Assembly (NCBI GenBank): GCA_943329075.2
Contig: CALQCM020000010.1
Location: 34,782-98,781, forward strand
Direction: 5' to 3'
DNA: 64,000 nt
From: Chitinophaga pinensis
Lineage (GTDB): Bacteria; Pseudomonadota; Gammaproteobacteria; Burkholderiales; SG8-41
The position numbers and the translations under genes were made by a program. Below the pieces are notes generated by a model, which had not been told where the DNA came from, did not search any database, and was given only the letters and a program-made list of their open reading frames with translations. This document shows, in pieces, positions 46,883 through 58,860 of the stretch (positions within the stretch are counted from its first letter, which is position 1; each line of letters begins with the position of its first letter).

Positions 46883-48204
46883 AGTCATTGCGCCCGATCA
46901 ACGTCGGCCTGCTCGGTATCGGCACGGTGGGCGGCGGCACTTTTGAAGTGCTCTCGCGCAACCAGGAAGAAATCACGCGCCGCGCCGGTCGCGGCATCGT
47001 CATCAGCATGGTGGCCGACAAGGATTTGAAGCGTGCGCGCAAGCTGGTCGGGAAAACGGCGAAAGTCACCGATGACGCATTCAAAGTGGTGAGCGACCCG
47101 GGCATCGACATCGTCGTCGAACTGATCGGCGGCACGCGGATCGCGCGCGATCTGGTGATGGCGGCGATCAAGAACGGCAAACATGTCGTCACCGCCAACA
47201 AAGCGTTGCTGGCCAATTACGGCAACGAGATTTTCGCGGCGGCGCGCAAACACGGCGTGATGGTGGCCTTCGAGGCGGCGGTGGCCGGCGGCATACCCAT
47301 CATCAAGGCGTTGCGCGAAGGCCTGACTGCCAACCGCATCGAATGGATCGCCGGCATCATCAACGGCACCAGCAATTTCATCCTCTCGGAAATGCGCGAG
47401 AAGGGTTCGAGTTTCGACAGCGTGCTGGCCGAGGCGCAGCGCCTCGGTTACGCCGAGACTGATCCGACCTTCGACATCGAAGGTGTGGACGCCGCACATA
47501 AGCTGACCATCATCGCCGCGATTTCCTTCGGCATTCCGATGCGTTTCAAGGACGCCTACACCGAGGGCATTTCGAAGCTGACCGCGGCCGATATCCGTTA
47601 CGCCGAGGAACTCGGCTACCGCATCAAGCTGCTCGGCATCACGCGCCGCACGCCGAAGGGCATCGAGCTGCGCGTGCACCCGACCTTGATCCCGGCGCGC
47701 CGCCTGATTGCCAACGTCGAGGGCGTGATGAACGCCATCCTCGTCAAAGGCGACGCGGTGGGGCCGACGCTGTATTACGGCGCCGGCGCCGGTGCCTATC
47801 CGACGGCGTCCGCGGTAATTGCCGATCTCGTTGACGTGACGCGCATGCATACGGCGGATCCGGAAAACCGTGTGCCGCATCTGGCCTTCCAGCCGGACCG
47901 CATGTCGAAACTGCCGATCCTGCCGATGTCCGAGGTCGAGACCTCGTATTACCTGCGCATGCGCGTGCTCGACAAGCCCGGCGTGCTGGCGGATATCACG
48001 CGCATCCTGGCCAAAGGCTCGATTTCGATCGACGCCATGGTTCAGAAAGAACCGCCCGAGGGCGAGGCCCACGCCGACATCATCATGCTGACGCACCTGA
48101 CGGTCGAAAAGCGCATCAACGCAGCGATCGCCGGCCTCGAAAAGCTCAAGGTCGTGGTTGGCAAGGTCACGCGCATTCGCATGGAGCCGCTCGGCACGAG
48201 CTGA
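46879..48204 (+). CDS. hom: Homoserine dehydrogenase
   Basis: 441 residues. NAD(P)-binding [16 protein letters not shown] (about 10-25), the catalytic region [20 protein letters not shown] (about 133-152) with NGTSNFIL, and [20 protein letters not shown] (about 191-210) identify the enzyme. A C-terminal ACT domain (about 355-430) suggests feedback by threonine. It reduces aspartate semialdehyde to homoserine. It overlaps alaC and is followed 13 bases later by thrC. Confidence 0.96.
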   Translation: MKSLRPINVGLLGIGTVGGGTFEVLSRNQEEITRRAGRGIVISMVADKDLKRARKLVGKTAKVTDDAFKVVSDPGIDIVVELIGGTRIARDLVMAAIKNGKHVVTANKALLANYGNEIFAAARKHGVMVAFEAAVAGGIPIIKALREGLTANRIEWIAGIINGTSNFILSEMREKGSSFDSVLAEAQRLGYAETDPTFDIEGVDAAHKLTIIAAISFGIPMRFKDAYTEGISKLTAADIRYAEELGYRIKLLGITRRTPKGIELRVHPTLIPARRLIANVEGVMNAILVKGDAVGPTLYYGAGAGAYPTASAVIADLVDVTRMHTADPENRVPHLAFQPDRMSKLPILPMSEVETSYYLRMRVLDKPGVLADITRILAKGSISIDAMVQKEPPEGEAHADIIMLTHLTVEKRINAAIAGLEKLKVVVGKVTRIRMEPLGTS

Positions 48205-48217
48205 GAGCGAGGTTTTC

Positions 48218-49633
48218 ATGCGATATGTAAGCACGCGCGGCGGGGCGGCACCGGCTGCCTTTCTCGACATCCTGTTAGGCGGGCTGATGGGCGACGGCGG
48301 GCTCGCCATGCCCGAACGTTATCCGCAGGTCGGTGCGGCCGAACTGGCGCGCTGGCGCGGGCTGTCTTATCCGCAACTCGCCTTTGAAATTCTGCGTTTG
48401 TACGCAGACGACATCAGCAGCAGCGAGCTGAAGCAGATCGTCGACAAGACTTATACCGCAGCGGTGTTCCATTCGGCCGATATCACGCCGGTGCGGCAAC
48501 TGGAAGAGGGCGTATTTATCGCCGGCCTGTCAAACGGGCCGACGCTGGCGTTCAAAGACGTGGCGATGCAACTGCTAGGCAACCTCTTCGAACATGCGCT
48601 GGCAAAAACCGGCGCCGAACTGAACATCCTCGGCGCGACTTCGGGAGACACCGGCTCGGCGGCCGAGTATGCAATGCGCGGCAAGCAGGGCATCCGCGTT
48701 TTCATGCTCTCGCCGCACCAGAAGATGAGCCCGTTCCAGACGGCGCAGATGTTTTCGCTGCAGGACGCCAATATCATCAACATTGCGGTGCGCGGCGTGT
48801 TCGATGATTGCCAGGACATCGTCAAGGCGGTCAGCAACGATCACGCCTTCAAATCGAAATACAGCATCGGCACTGTCAATTCGATCAACTGGGCACGCGT
48901 CGTCGCGCAGGTGGTTTATTACTTCAAGGCCTACTTCGCCGCCACGCAGTCGAACGACCAGCAGGTGTCGTTTGCCGTGCCGTCGGGCAATTTCGGCAAC
49001 ATCTGCGCCGGCCATATCGCGCGTTGCATGGGGCTGCCGGTACGCAAGCTCATTCTGGCGACCAATGAAAACGACGTGCTCGACGAATTTTTCCGCACCG
49101 GCATCTATCGCGTGCGGCCGTCGGAGCGCGTGCAGCAGACCAGCAGTCCGTCGATGGATATTTCGAAGGCCTCGAATTTCGAGCGTTTTGTGTTCGATCT
49201 GGTCGGGCGCGACAGCAAAACCGTAGCAAGCCTGTGGCGCCAGCTCGACCGCGACGGCATTTTTGATCTTTCACGCACGCCGCATTTCGCGCGCATTGCC
49301 GATTACGGTTTCGTCTCCGGTTCGAGCAAACACGCCGACCGGCTGGAGACCATCCGTTCGGTCCACAGCAAATACAATCAGATCATCGATACGCATACCG
49401 CGGACGGCGTGAAGGTCGGGTTGCAACACCGCGAAGCCGGTGTGCCTTTGATCTGCCTCGAAACGGCGCTGCCGGCAAAATTTGCGGCGACCATCAAAGA
49501 GGCGATCGGCCGTGATCCGGAAGTGCCTTATGGCATGACGGGGCTGGAGCGCCTGCCGCAGCGTTTTTGTGTGCTCGATGCCGACGATGTCGCGGTCAAG
49601 GACCTGATCGTCCGCACCTGCGCGAATCCCTGA
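48218..49633 (+). CDS. thrC: Threonine synthase
   Basis: 471 residues from ATG 48218 (MRYVSTRGGAAPAAFLDILL). The PLP lysine is Lys113 in NGPTLAFKDVAMQLLGN, and LGATSGDTGSAAEYAMRGK (about 137-155) is the phosphate-binding loop. It converts O-phosphohomoserine to threonine and completes the alaC-hom-thrC operon. The frame is open from 48158, but that part overlaps hom and does not fit the family. Length is typical for the long class of ThrC. Confidence 0.96.
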   Translation: MRYVSTRGGAAPAAFLDILLGGLMGDGGLAMPERYPQVGAAELARWRGLSYPQLAFEILRLYADDISSSELKQIVDKTYTAAVFHSADITPVRQLEEGVFIAGLSNGPTLAFKDVAMQLLGNLFEHALAKTGAELNILGATSGDTGSAAEYAMRGKQGIRVFMLSPHQKMSPFQTAQMFSLQDANIINIAVRGVFDDCQDIVKAVSNDHAFKSKYSIGTVNSINWARVVAQVVYYFKAYFAATQSNDQQVSFAVPSGNFGNICAGHIARCMGLPVRKLILATNENDVLDEFFRTGIYRVRPSERVQQTSSPSMDISKASNFERFVFDLVGRDSKTVASLWRQLDRDGIFDLSRTPHFARIADYGFVSGSSKHADRLETIRSVHSKYNQIIDTHTADGVKVGLQHREAGVPLICLETALPAKFAATIKEAIGRDPEVPYGMTGLERLPQRFCVLDADDVAVKDLIVRTCANP

Positions 49634-49743
49634 ATTTCCTGCTGCGCGGCCGATTCGCTTCGTCGCGTGCTCGTCTAACTGTTCGTTATGCCTCGACCCC
49701 GGCTCCGCGTCTCCTCGCGACGGAACTTCTGGGGTTCGGGGTT

Positions 49744-49879
49744 CTAAGCGTCAAAGCGCATCGACAGATCGGCGGCTTTGACATCCTTGGTGAGGCTGCC
49801 GATCGAAATGCGATCGACGCCCGTTTCGGCGATTTCATGCACATTGGCCAGCGTAATGCCGCCGGAGGCTTCCAGCCCG
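49744..49879 (-). pseudogene. Partial duplicate of the nadC 3' end
   Basis: About 136 bp matching the last 45 codons of the intact nadC with roughly 4 mismatches (e.g. its stop is preceded by Asp-Ala instead of Asp-Asp). It is cut off by a REP-like repeat at 49881. It lies in the same orientation as nadC, 370 bp away. It has no start and is not a gene. Confidence 0.85.
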
Positions 49880-49880
49880 G

Positions 49881-49917
49881 TAGGGCGCAATAAGCGAAGC
49901 GCATTGCGCCGCATGTA
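49881..49917 (+). repeat. REP-like palindrome, left copy
   Basis: 37 bp whose inner arms GGCGCAAT and ATTGCGCC pair around a short loop. The inverted copy at 50034 differs by one base in 37. Confidence 0.85.
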
Positions 49918-49937
49918 ATCGACCGCAATACTTCCGG

Positions 49938-50092
49938 ATGCCCAACTATCGTCGTTTCACAAGTTGGTGGAAGGCGGGATATATTCGCAGGATTGCGCAG
50001 GCGGCTTGGTGGACTCGTTGGGATATGATGACTTACATGCGGCGCAATGCGCTGCGCTTATTGCGCCCTACATTGCGCCCTACGACTGCTGA
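49938..50092 (+). pseudogene. Internally deleted RAYT (REP-associated tyrosine transposase) remnant
   Basis: ATG 49938 gives MPNYRR, a common RAYT N-terminus, and is immediately followed, two frames over, by FHKLVEGGIYSQDCAGGL, which resembles the RAYT C-terminus. The whole Y1-transposase core with its HUH and tyrosine motifs is missing. The residual frame runs through the right REP to a stop at 50090. It is bounded by REP-like repeats, as RAYT genes are. Confidence 0.6.
50034..50081 (-). repeat. REP-like palindrome, right copy plus partial third unit
   Basis: 50034-50070 is the reverse complement of the left REP with one mismatch in 37. Another partial unit (CATTGCGCCCTA) follows to 50081. 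The pair encloses the RAYT remnant in a roughly 200-bp REP-bounded element. Confidence 0.85.
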
Positions 50093-50116
50093 GGTGGGGC
50101 GCCGAAGTCGCTTCAA

Positions 50117-50959
50117 CTAATCGTCAAAGCGCATCGACAGGTCGGCGGCTTTGACATCCTTGGTGAGGCTGCCGATCGAAATGCGGTCGACGCCGGTTTC
50201 GGCGATTTCATGCACATTGGCCAGCGTAATGCCGCCGGAGGCTTCCAGCGCGGCGCGTCCCGCGGCAACCGCCACGGCTTCGCGCATTTGCGCGGTATTC
50301 ATGTTGTCGAGCAGGATCAGTTTTGCGCCGGCCTCGATGGCGGTGCGCAGTTGATCGAAATTCTCCACTTCGACCTGTATCCACACGCCTTGCGCTGCTG
50401 ACGCCAGTGCGGTTTGCATGGCGGCGGCAATGCCGCCGGCCGCTGCAATGTGGTTTTCCTTGATCAGAATGGCGTCGTAGAGGCCCATGCGGTGGTTGGT
50501 CCCGCCGCCGGTCATGACGGCGTATTTCTGCGCCACACGCAGGCCCGGCAGCGTTTTTCGCGTGTCGAGGATCTTTGCGCGCGTACCGCGCACCGCATCG
50601 ACGAAGTGCCGCGTCGTCGTTGCGATGCCGGAGAGCAGTTGCAGGAAATTGAGCGCGGTGCGCTCGCCGGTGAGCAGGGCGCGCGCGCTGCCGCGCAGGG
50701 TGCAGAGGGTTTGTCCGGCTTTGGCGTCGCTGCCATCGGCGCACCACCATTGAATGGCGACATCCGGATCGAGGCGCCGGAAGCAGGCGTCGACCCAGGC
50801 GCTGCCGCAAATGACAGCGTCGTTGCGGGTGATGATGTGCGCGCCGGCGGTTTGGCCGGCAGGGACCAATGCCGCGGTGAGGTCGCCACCGCCGACATCC
50901 TCTTCCAGTGCGGCGGCGACGTTGCGATCAATTGCCTGTGCCAAGCCCTGCATTTTCAT
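50117..50959 (-). CDS. nadC: Nicotinate-nucleotide pyrophosphorylase (carboxylating)
   Basis: 280 residues, typical for Nad[16 protein letters not shown] (about 97-111), [20 protein letters not shown] (about 130-149) and [20 protein letters not shown] (about 151-170) are the quinolinate/PRPP-binding motifs; [20 protein letters not shown] near the end binds phosphate. It makes nicotinate mononucleotide in NAD synthesis. Its 3' end is partly duplicated beside a REP element downstream, but the gene itself is intact. Confidence 0.95.
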   Translation of the reverse strand: MKMQGLAQAIDRNVAAALEEDVGGGDLTAALVPAGQTAGAHIITRNDAVICGSAWVDACFRRLDPDVAIQWWCADGSDAKAGQTLCTLRGSARALLTGERTALNFLQLLSGIATTTRHFVDAVRGTRAKILDTRKTLPGLRVAQKYAVMTGGGTNHRMGLYDAILIKENHIAAAGGIAAAMQTALASAAQGVWIQVEVENFDQLRTAIEAGAKLILLDNMNTAQMREAVAVAAGRAALEASGGITLANVHEIAETGVDRISIGSLTKDVKAADLSMRFDD

Positions 50960-51009
50960 CTATATTGGCCGTAAACAAGAGTTTGAAGTTTACCCGATGG
51001 GGAGGACGC

Positions 51010-52503
51010 ATGACCGGAATCATGGGGGTAATTTCCTACGGCCTGGGCACGATCGTCGGCTTTTTTATCATCGGCATGCTGCTGTTCTGGTTCATCCAGG
51101 ACGTCACGCAGAAAAAGCACACCGTGCTGCGCAACTTCCCGGTGATCGGGCGCCTGCGTTTCTTCTTCGAGCAGATGGGCGAGTATTTCCGCCAGTATTT
51201 CTTCGCCGGCGACCGCGATGAAATGCCGTTCAACCGCGCCACCCGCGCCTGGGTCTATCGCGAAGCCAAGAACGAAGGCGGCATCATCGGTTTCGGTTCG
51301 AGCAACGATTTGCGCGAGCCGGGCTCCATCATTTTCGTCAACCATCCGTTTCCGGTGCTGGAAGAAGACCGCCTGCCGACGCCTTCGCTGCTGATCGGCG
51401 CCGACCATTGCCGCTATCCCTTTGAAGCGCGTTCGGTCACCAATATTTCCGGCATGAGTTTCGGCGCGATTTCAGAACCCGCAGTGCGCGCCTTGTCGCG
51501 CGGCGCCGGCCTTGCCGGCTGCTGGATGGACACCGGCGAGGGCGGTCTGTCGCCCTATCATCTCGAAGGCGACTGCGATGTCATCATGCAGATCGGCACG
51601 GCGAAATACGGAATCCGCGACGGCGACGGCAAATTTTCCCCGGAAAAAGCGCGCGAGTTGTCGCACGTGGTGAAGGCTTTCGAGATCAAGCTGTCGCAGG
51701 GCGCCAAGCCGGGCAAGGGCGGCGTGCTGCCCGGCGCCAAGGTGACGGCGGAGATCTCAAGGATACGCGGCATACCCGCCGGGGAAGATTCGATCAGCCC
51801 CAATCGCCACCACGATATCGCCAATATCGACCAGTTGCTCGACAAGGTGGTCTACATCCGCGACCTCACCGGGCGGCCGGTCGGGGTCAAAACGGCCATC
51901 GGTGGCTGGGATTTCATGAACGATTTATGTGAGGCGATTTTGCGCCGGGGTGTGCAGGATGCGCCGGATTTTCTCGTCATTGACGGTGGTGAGGGCGGCA
52001 GCGGTGCGGCGCCGGCAACGCTGATGGACCACATGAGCTTGCCGATCGCCGAGGCCTTGCCGCGCGTGATCGACGCCTTGCTCGAAGCGGGACTCAAAGA
52101 CCGCATCCGCGTGGTCGCCTCGGGGAAACTGGTGACGTCGGCGCGCGCCGCCTGGGCGCTGTGCACGGGCGCCGATTTCATCAACACGGCGCGAGGCCCG
52201 ATGTTTGCGCTGGGCTGCATTCAGGCCATGCGCTGTCATATGAATACCTGCCCGACCGGCATCACCACCCACAACAAGCGCCTGCAACGCGGCCTCGTCG
52301 TCGAGGAGAAATATGTTCGCGTCGCCAGTTACATCCGCAATATGAATAAAGAGATCGACATGATTGCGCACTCCTGCGGCTGCCGGCATGCGCGCGAGCT
52401 GCGGCGTGAGCATGTGCGCATCGTCGAATCGGCCAACCGCAGTGTGGCGCTGAGCATGCTGCACCCCTACCCAGCGGAGGCGGCGCGCGCCGCGGTTGAA
52501 TAA
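51010..52503 (+). CDS. FMN-binding glutamate-synthase-like protein
   Basis: 497 residues from ATG 51010 with GGGGAGG just upstream. One N-terminal membrane helix (about 7-30) is followed by a GltB-type FMN barrel: VTNISGMSFGAISEPAVRAL (about 142-161), DTGEGGLSPYH, QGAKPGKGGVLPG, DGGEGGSGAAP (about 349) and a cysteine-containing MRCHMNTCPTGITTHN (about 430-445) that resembles the 3Fe-4S site of glutamate synthase. It lacks the amidotransferase domain, so it is not a complete glutamate synthase. The exact reaction is unknown. Confidence 0.85.
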   Translation: MTGIMGVISYGLGTIVGFFIIGMLLFWFIQDVTQKKHTVLRNFPVIGRLRFFFEQMGEYFRQYFFAGDRDEMPFNRATRAWVYREAKNEGGIIGFGSSNDLREPGSIIFVNHPFPVLEEDRLPTPSLLIGADHCRYPFEARSVTNISGMSFGAISEPAVRALSRGAGLAGCWMDTGEGGLSPYHLEGDCDVIMQIGTAKYGIRDGDGKFSPEKARELSHVVKAFEIKLSQGAKPGKGGVLPGAKVTAEISRIRGIPAGEDSISPNRHHDIANIDQLLDKVVYIRDLTGRPVGVKTAIGGWDFMNDLCEAILRRGVQDAPDFLVIDGGEGGSGAAPATLMDHMSLPIAEALPRVIDALLEAGLKDRIRVVASGKLVTSARAAWALCTGADFINTARGPMFALGCIQAMRCHMNTCPTGITTHNKRLQRGLVVEEKYVRVASYIRNMNKEIDMIAHSCGCRHARELRREHVRIVESANRSVALSMLHPYPAEAARAAVE

Positions 52504-52538
52504 GCCGCACCGGCACTTGAATATTTGGGCCGGAGGTC

Positions 52539-52566
52539 ATTGAAATTCCGGTGGAATGCCCCATCT
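52539..52566 (+). promoter_or_regulatory. Heat-shock sigma-32 promoter of clpB
   Basis: ATTGAAA (52539-52545), a 13-base spacer, then CCCCATCT (52559-52566). This is close to the RpoH consensus (CTTGAAA, N13-17, CCCCATNT). It ends 35 bases before the clpB start. Confidence 0.85.
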
Positions 52567-52601
52567 GTCAGTCAGGACATTAACCGGGCCTTGGCGAAAC
52601 C

Positions 52602-55181
<2,580 letters not shown>

Positions 55182-55202
55182 TCGTCGCGCAGGTATCGGG
55201 CA

Positions 55203-55246
55203 AAACGGCGGGTGGCACGGATTTTTGTGCCGCCCGCCGTTTTTTG
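55203..55246 (+). terminator. Intrinsic terminator of clpB
   Basis: AACGGCGGG-T-GGCAC and GTGCC-G-CCCGCCGTT pair around an 8-base loop (one mismatched pair), followed by TTTTTT. It begins about 20 bases after the clpB stop. Confidence 0.9.
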
Positions 55247-55376
55247 TCGATGCGTGGTGTATGCGTGCAGAACGCTTGCGGTCGACGACGATTCGTTTCC
55301 CTTTGAGAGGCGCGTGCTCACGCTATAATCGCAGCACTTCCCCGGTCCGTCCGATATCTGTAGATATGGAGCGCAC

Positions 55377-56354
55377 ATGACAAACGAACTACTCAATTCG
55401 CGGCTGGTAATCGCGGTTTTTGCGGCTGTTTTTGCGCATGCCGCCACCGCGCAGAATTATCCCAACCGGCCGGTGCGGCTGGTGGTACCGTTTTCCCCCG
55501 GCGGTGCAGCCGACGTCCCGGGCCGCATTCTCACGCAGAAAATGACCGAGGTGCTCGGTCATCAGGTGGTCGTTGATAACCGGCCGGGAGCGGGTTCGAC
55601 CATAGGTGCTGAATCGGTGGCGAAAGCGCCGGCCGACGGTTACAACCTGCTGATGATCAGCAACACGCATTTCGTCAGCGCTGCGCTTTACAAAAAGCTG
55701 TCCTATGATTCGGTCGGTGATTTCGCGCCGGTAACCCAGGTCACCAGCGCGCCCAACGTTCTTGTCGTGCATCCGTCTTTGCCGGTGAAGAACATCAAGG
55801 AATTGATCGCGCTGGCGAAGGCCAAACCCGGCAAGATCGACTATGCGTCGTCGGGCAATGGCAGCACCCAGCATCTGACCGGCGCCTTGTTCACCAAGAT
55901 GGCGGGCATCGACATGATGCATATTCCTTATCGCGGCAGCGGCCCGGCGACGGCCGACTTGCTGAGCGGGCAGGTTACCGTTGGTTTTCCCGGCATCGCC
56001 GGCATGCTGCCGCAGATCCGCGCCGGCAAGTTGCGTGCACTGGCCGTGACCAGCGGCAAACGCTCCCCCGAACTGCCCGAGACGCCGACGGTTGCCGAGG
56101 CCGGCATCAAAGGTTATGACGTGACCGCGTGGTTCGGCATCGCCGCCCCTAAAGGCACGCCGCGCGATATCGTGATGAAGCTGCACAGCGAATTGTTGCG
56201 CATCGTCAAAACGCCGGACGTGCAAAAGCAGCTGCTGAATGCCGGTCAGGAAGTGGCGTGGCAGGAAACGCCGGAACTTTTCGGCGAAATGCTAAAAGTC
56301 GAAGCAGCGAAATGGGCGCGCATGGTCAAGGAATCCGGCGCCCAGGTCAATTAA
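55377..56354 (+). CDS. Bug/TctC-type tripartite tricarboxylate transporter binding protein
   Basis: 325 residues with a signal peptide (cleavage about after AHAATA). The mature start QNYPNRPVRLVVPFSPGGAA (about 26-45) and the DNRPGAGSTIGAESVAKAPADGY motif are typical of Bug proteins, which bind carboxylates in the periplasm. No tctA/tctB membrane genes are adjacent; orphan Bug genes are very common in Burkholderiales-like bacteria. Ligand unknown. Confidence 0.93.
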   Translation: MTNELLNSRLVIAVFAAVFAHAATAQNYPNRPVRLVVPFSPGGAADVPGRILTQKMTEVLGHQVVVDNRPGAGSTIGAESVAKAPADGYNLLMISNTHFVSAALYKKLSYDSVGDFAPVTQVTSAPNVLVVHPSLPVKNIKELIALAKAKPGKIDYASSGNGSTQHLTGALFTKMAGIDMMHIPYRGSGPATADLLSGQVTVGFPGIAGMLPQIRAGKLRALAVTSGKRSPELPETPTVAEAGIKGYDVTAWFGIAAPKGTPRDIVMKLHSELLRIVKTPDVQKQLLNAGQEVAWQETPELFGEMLKVEAAKWARMVKESGAQVN

Positions 56355-56372
56355 GCGGCGACGGCGCTGTGC

Positions 56373-57962
56373 CTACGGCGCCTTGACGTGAAACTCGGCG
56401 CGCTCCTGCGCGTCGAGTTGTGCCAGCAAACCGGTTTCCCATGCCAGGTATTGCAGCATGGCCGCGCGATTGCCGGCATGGCGGTCGTGCACGAAGAACA
56501 GATGGTCGATGCATTCTTCGTCAGTAGGTTTTTCCGGCGAAGCTTCAGTCGGAAAGCCGGCCTTGATCCAGGCTGCGGTGCCGCCGTCGAGCAATTGCAC
56601 ATCCGGTTTTCCCGCAGCCGCCAGTTCGGCGGCGGCGAGTTGCGCGACGCCGATGTCGTCGGCAATCAGAACAAGTGGCCCGGTCACCTTGCGCACGTCG
56701 ACGACGATTTTCATGCGACTGCTCCAGCGGCTGCCCGGCACGTGGGCGCGCCGGTAGTGCATGCTGTAGTTCAGATCGAAAGCCGTGGCGCGTTTGGATT
56801 CGAGCGCCTGTTTCAGTGCGGCAGCGGAAATTGTCGGCAGCTCCGGCAGCGCCACCACCGGTACCGGCGGCAGGCGCAGCCCGGAGTGGATGCCGTTGGC
56901 GAGCACGCAAACGTCGTAGCCGAGTTGTGCCAGCCAGCTGGCCACCACAGGCGCACGCACACCGTCGCCGTCAATCAGCACGACACGCGCATGGCGTGCA
57001 GCCACCCATTGGTCCGTCGCCTGGATCAGTTGCCCGCCGGGCGCGTGCACGCTGCCGGGAATCGCATCTTTGGCGAATTCTTCCGGCGTGCGCACATCGC
57101 ACAGATAGGTCGTGCGGGTTGGGTCCTGCAGCCATGCCGAGACTTCTATTGCCGCCACTTCACGCACACCGAATTTCTGCATCAGCTTGAGTGCTGATTC
57201 GCGCGAGGATGGCAGCGCCGCCGCATTGACGGCGTCCGGATAACGGCGTGTCGCCTGCTTTTCAAGTTTGAAATTGGCGAGGTACCAGCCTTGTGTGCCG
57301 TTTTCGAGAGCGACCACCGGGTTGGGCACACCGAAATTGATCAGCGTTTGCGCGCCGATGATGGAACGTGTGCGGCCGGCGCAGTTGACCACGATTTTCG
57401 TCGTCGGGTCCGGCGCCATGGTGGCGATGCGGTAGGGCAGTTCGGCATTCGGGCAGCAGATGCCGCCGGGTATGTTCATTTTGTTGTATTCGGCAAAGGG
57501 GCGACCGTCGACAACGATGAAATTTTCGCCGGCTGCCTGCATGCGCGCGAGTTCCTGCGCCGTAATGCGCGGGGTGTGGCAGGCGTGTTCGACCAGTTCG
57601 CCCAGCGTTTTGCTCGGCACGTTGACGCCGCGAAAGAGGCCATAGCCTGCCGCCGCCCAGGCACGCGTGCCGCCGGTCAGCACGCAGACATTGGTATAGC
57701 CGAGCGCGTGCATTTTTGCCGCCGCGACCGCGGCAATGCCCGCAGTGCCGTCGTCGCAAATCACCACGCGCGCATTCCGGCGCGGCAGCAACTGATAAAC
57801 ATCCAGTTCGAGCCGGCTGAACGGCAGCGGCGTGGCAAACAGCAGATGCGATTCGCCGAACTGGCCGGCTTCGCGGACGTCGAACAGCGCGATTTCGGCG
57901 CCGTCGTGCAGCATGGTCTTCAGTTCGGCGGTACTGACGGATGTGGGGGGTTGAGCGGTCAT
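56373..57962 (-). CDS. Protein with four tandem rhodanese domains
   Basis: 529 residues, probably cytoplasmic (no signal). Four rhodanese-like domains lie at about 10-110, 130-230, 265-365 and 375-475. The catalytic cysteine position is Cys69 (VVICDDGTAG) in domain 1 and Cys194 (VVNCAGRTRS) in domain 2, but is Asp331 in domain 3 and Asp435 in domain 4. Domains 1 and 2 could transfer sulfane sulfur; 3 and 4 are probably structural or binding domains. It is next to a TauE/SafE permease on the same strand, suggesting a role in sulfur handling. Confidence 0.9.
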   Translation of the reverse strand: MTAQPPTSVSTAELKTMLHDGAEIALFDVREAGQFGESHLLFATPLPFSRLELDVYQLLPRRNARVVICDDGTAGIAAVAAAKMHALGYTNVCVLTGGTRAWAAAGYGLFRGVNVPSKTLGELVEHACHTPRITAQELARMQAAGENFIVVDGRPFAEYNKMNIPGGICCPNAELPYRIATMAPDPTTKIVVNCAGRTRSIIGAQTLINFGVPNPVVALENGTQGWYLANFKLEKQATRRYPDAVNAAALPSSRESALKLMQKFGVREVAAIEVSAWLQDPTRTTYLCDVRTPEEFAKDAIPGSVHAPGGQLIQATDQWVAARHARVVLIDGDGVRAPVVASWLAQLGYDVCVLANGIHSGLRLPPVPVVALPELPTISAAALKQALESKRATAFDLNYSMHYRRAHVPGSRWSSRMKIVVDVRKVTGPLVLIADDIGVAQLAAAELAAAGKPDVQLLDGGTAAWIKAGFPTEASPEKPTDEECIDHLFFVHDRHAGNRAAMLQYLAWETGLLAQLDAQERAEFHVKAP

Positions 57963-57995
57963 GGCAAATTCCTGTTGGCTTGAAAGCGAGGTCGA

Positions 57996-58736
57996 TTAAA
58001 CCATCAGCAGCGGAATTCCGCTGACGATCAAGAGCAAGGCAATAAAGCGCCTGAACAACGGCTGGTCAAGATTGGTGTGGATGTGGTTGCCGAGCAAGGT
58101 GCCGACCAGCATCAGCGGCAGGGCGAAGGCGCAGGCGATCATCGCTTCGCGGTTAAAGGCACCCAGTGCGAGGTAGCCGGCGCCGCGCACGCTGCCGAGG
58201 ACGAACAGCATCGCGGCGACGGTGGCGCGGAACTTGTCCTTGGGCAGATTCTTCAGGTCGAAATAGATGGCGTAGAACATGCCGGCCATCGAACCAAACA
58301 ACGTGCCGGAAATGCCGGCCGTGGTGCCGATCAGGGGGCGCAACAAGCCTAGCGGTAATGGCCAGCCGGGGCGCGGTTTGTACGATAAATACATCGCATA
58401 GGTGCCATAACAGAGGACGACGGCGCCGAGGCTGTGGGCAATCGTGGCAGCCTCGAAGACGTTGAAGAAATACAGGCCGATGGCGGCACCCACTAGAGAG
58501 GATGGCAGCAATTGCCACAGTTCGCGCCAGATGACGTGTTTTGCGTCGCCGGCGAGGATCGAGCATGAAGAAAGAACACCCAGCACCGTCACTACCGGCA
58601 CGATGATTTTCATCGGCAGGACGAGTGCAAGCAGCGGAATGGTGACCGCGCCGAAGCCTGCGCCGCCACGGATGGCATAGGACAGGACGACGACGGCACA
58701 GGCATAGCCGATCTGGAGGGGGCCGAGGCTATCCAT
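57996..58736 (-). CDS. TauE/SafE-family membrane permease
   Basis: 246 residues, mostly hydrophobic, with seven or eight membrane segments. The family repeats are visible (GGAGFGAVTIPLLALVLPMK near the N-terminus and GTTAGISGTLFGSMAGMFYA near the middle). Members export sulfite, sulfoacetate or related anions, though most are untested. It is 33 bases upstream of the rhodanese gene on the same strand and probably cotranscribed. Confidence 0.88.
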   Translation of the reverse strand: MDSLGPLQIGYACAVVVLSYAIRGGAGFGAVTIPLLALVLPMKIIVPVVTVLGVLSSCSILAGDAKHVIWRELWQLLPSSLVGAAIGLYFFNVFEAATIAHSLGAVVLCYGTYAMYLSYKPRPGWPLPLGLLRPLIGTTAGISGTLFGSMAGMFYAIYFDLKNLPKDKFRATVAAMLFVLGSVRGAGYLALGAFNREAMIACAFALPLMLVGTLLGNHIHTNLDQPLFRRFIALLLIVSGIPLLMV

Positions 58737-58860
58737 GCTGAGACCGTGGATGTAAGGATATTGCCGCTGCGACGACCACCATGCGTGGATAATGGCAATT
58801 GCGGCGGCGGGGCCGGATCTGTCGTCGCCTGAACGCGTGTCGAAAAACGGGGGGGATGCA

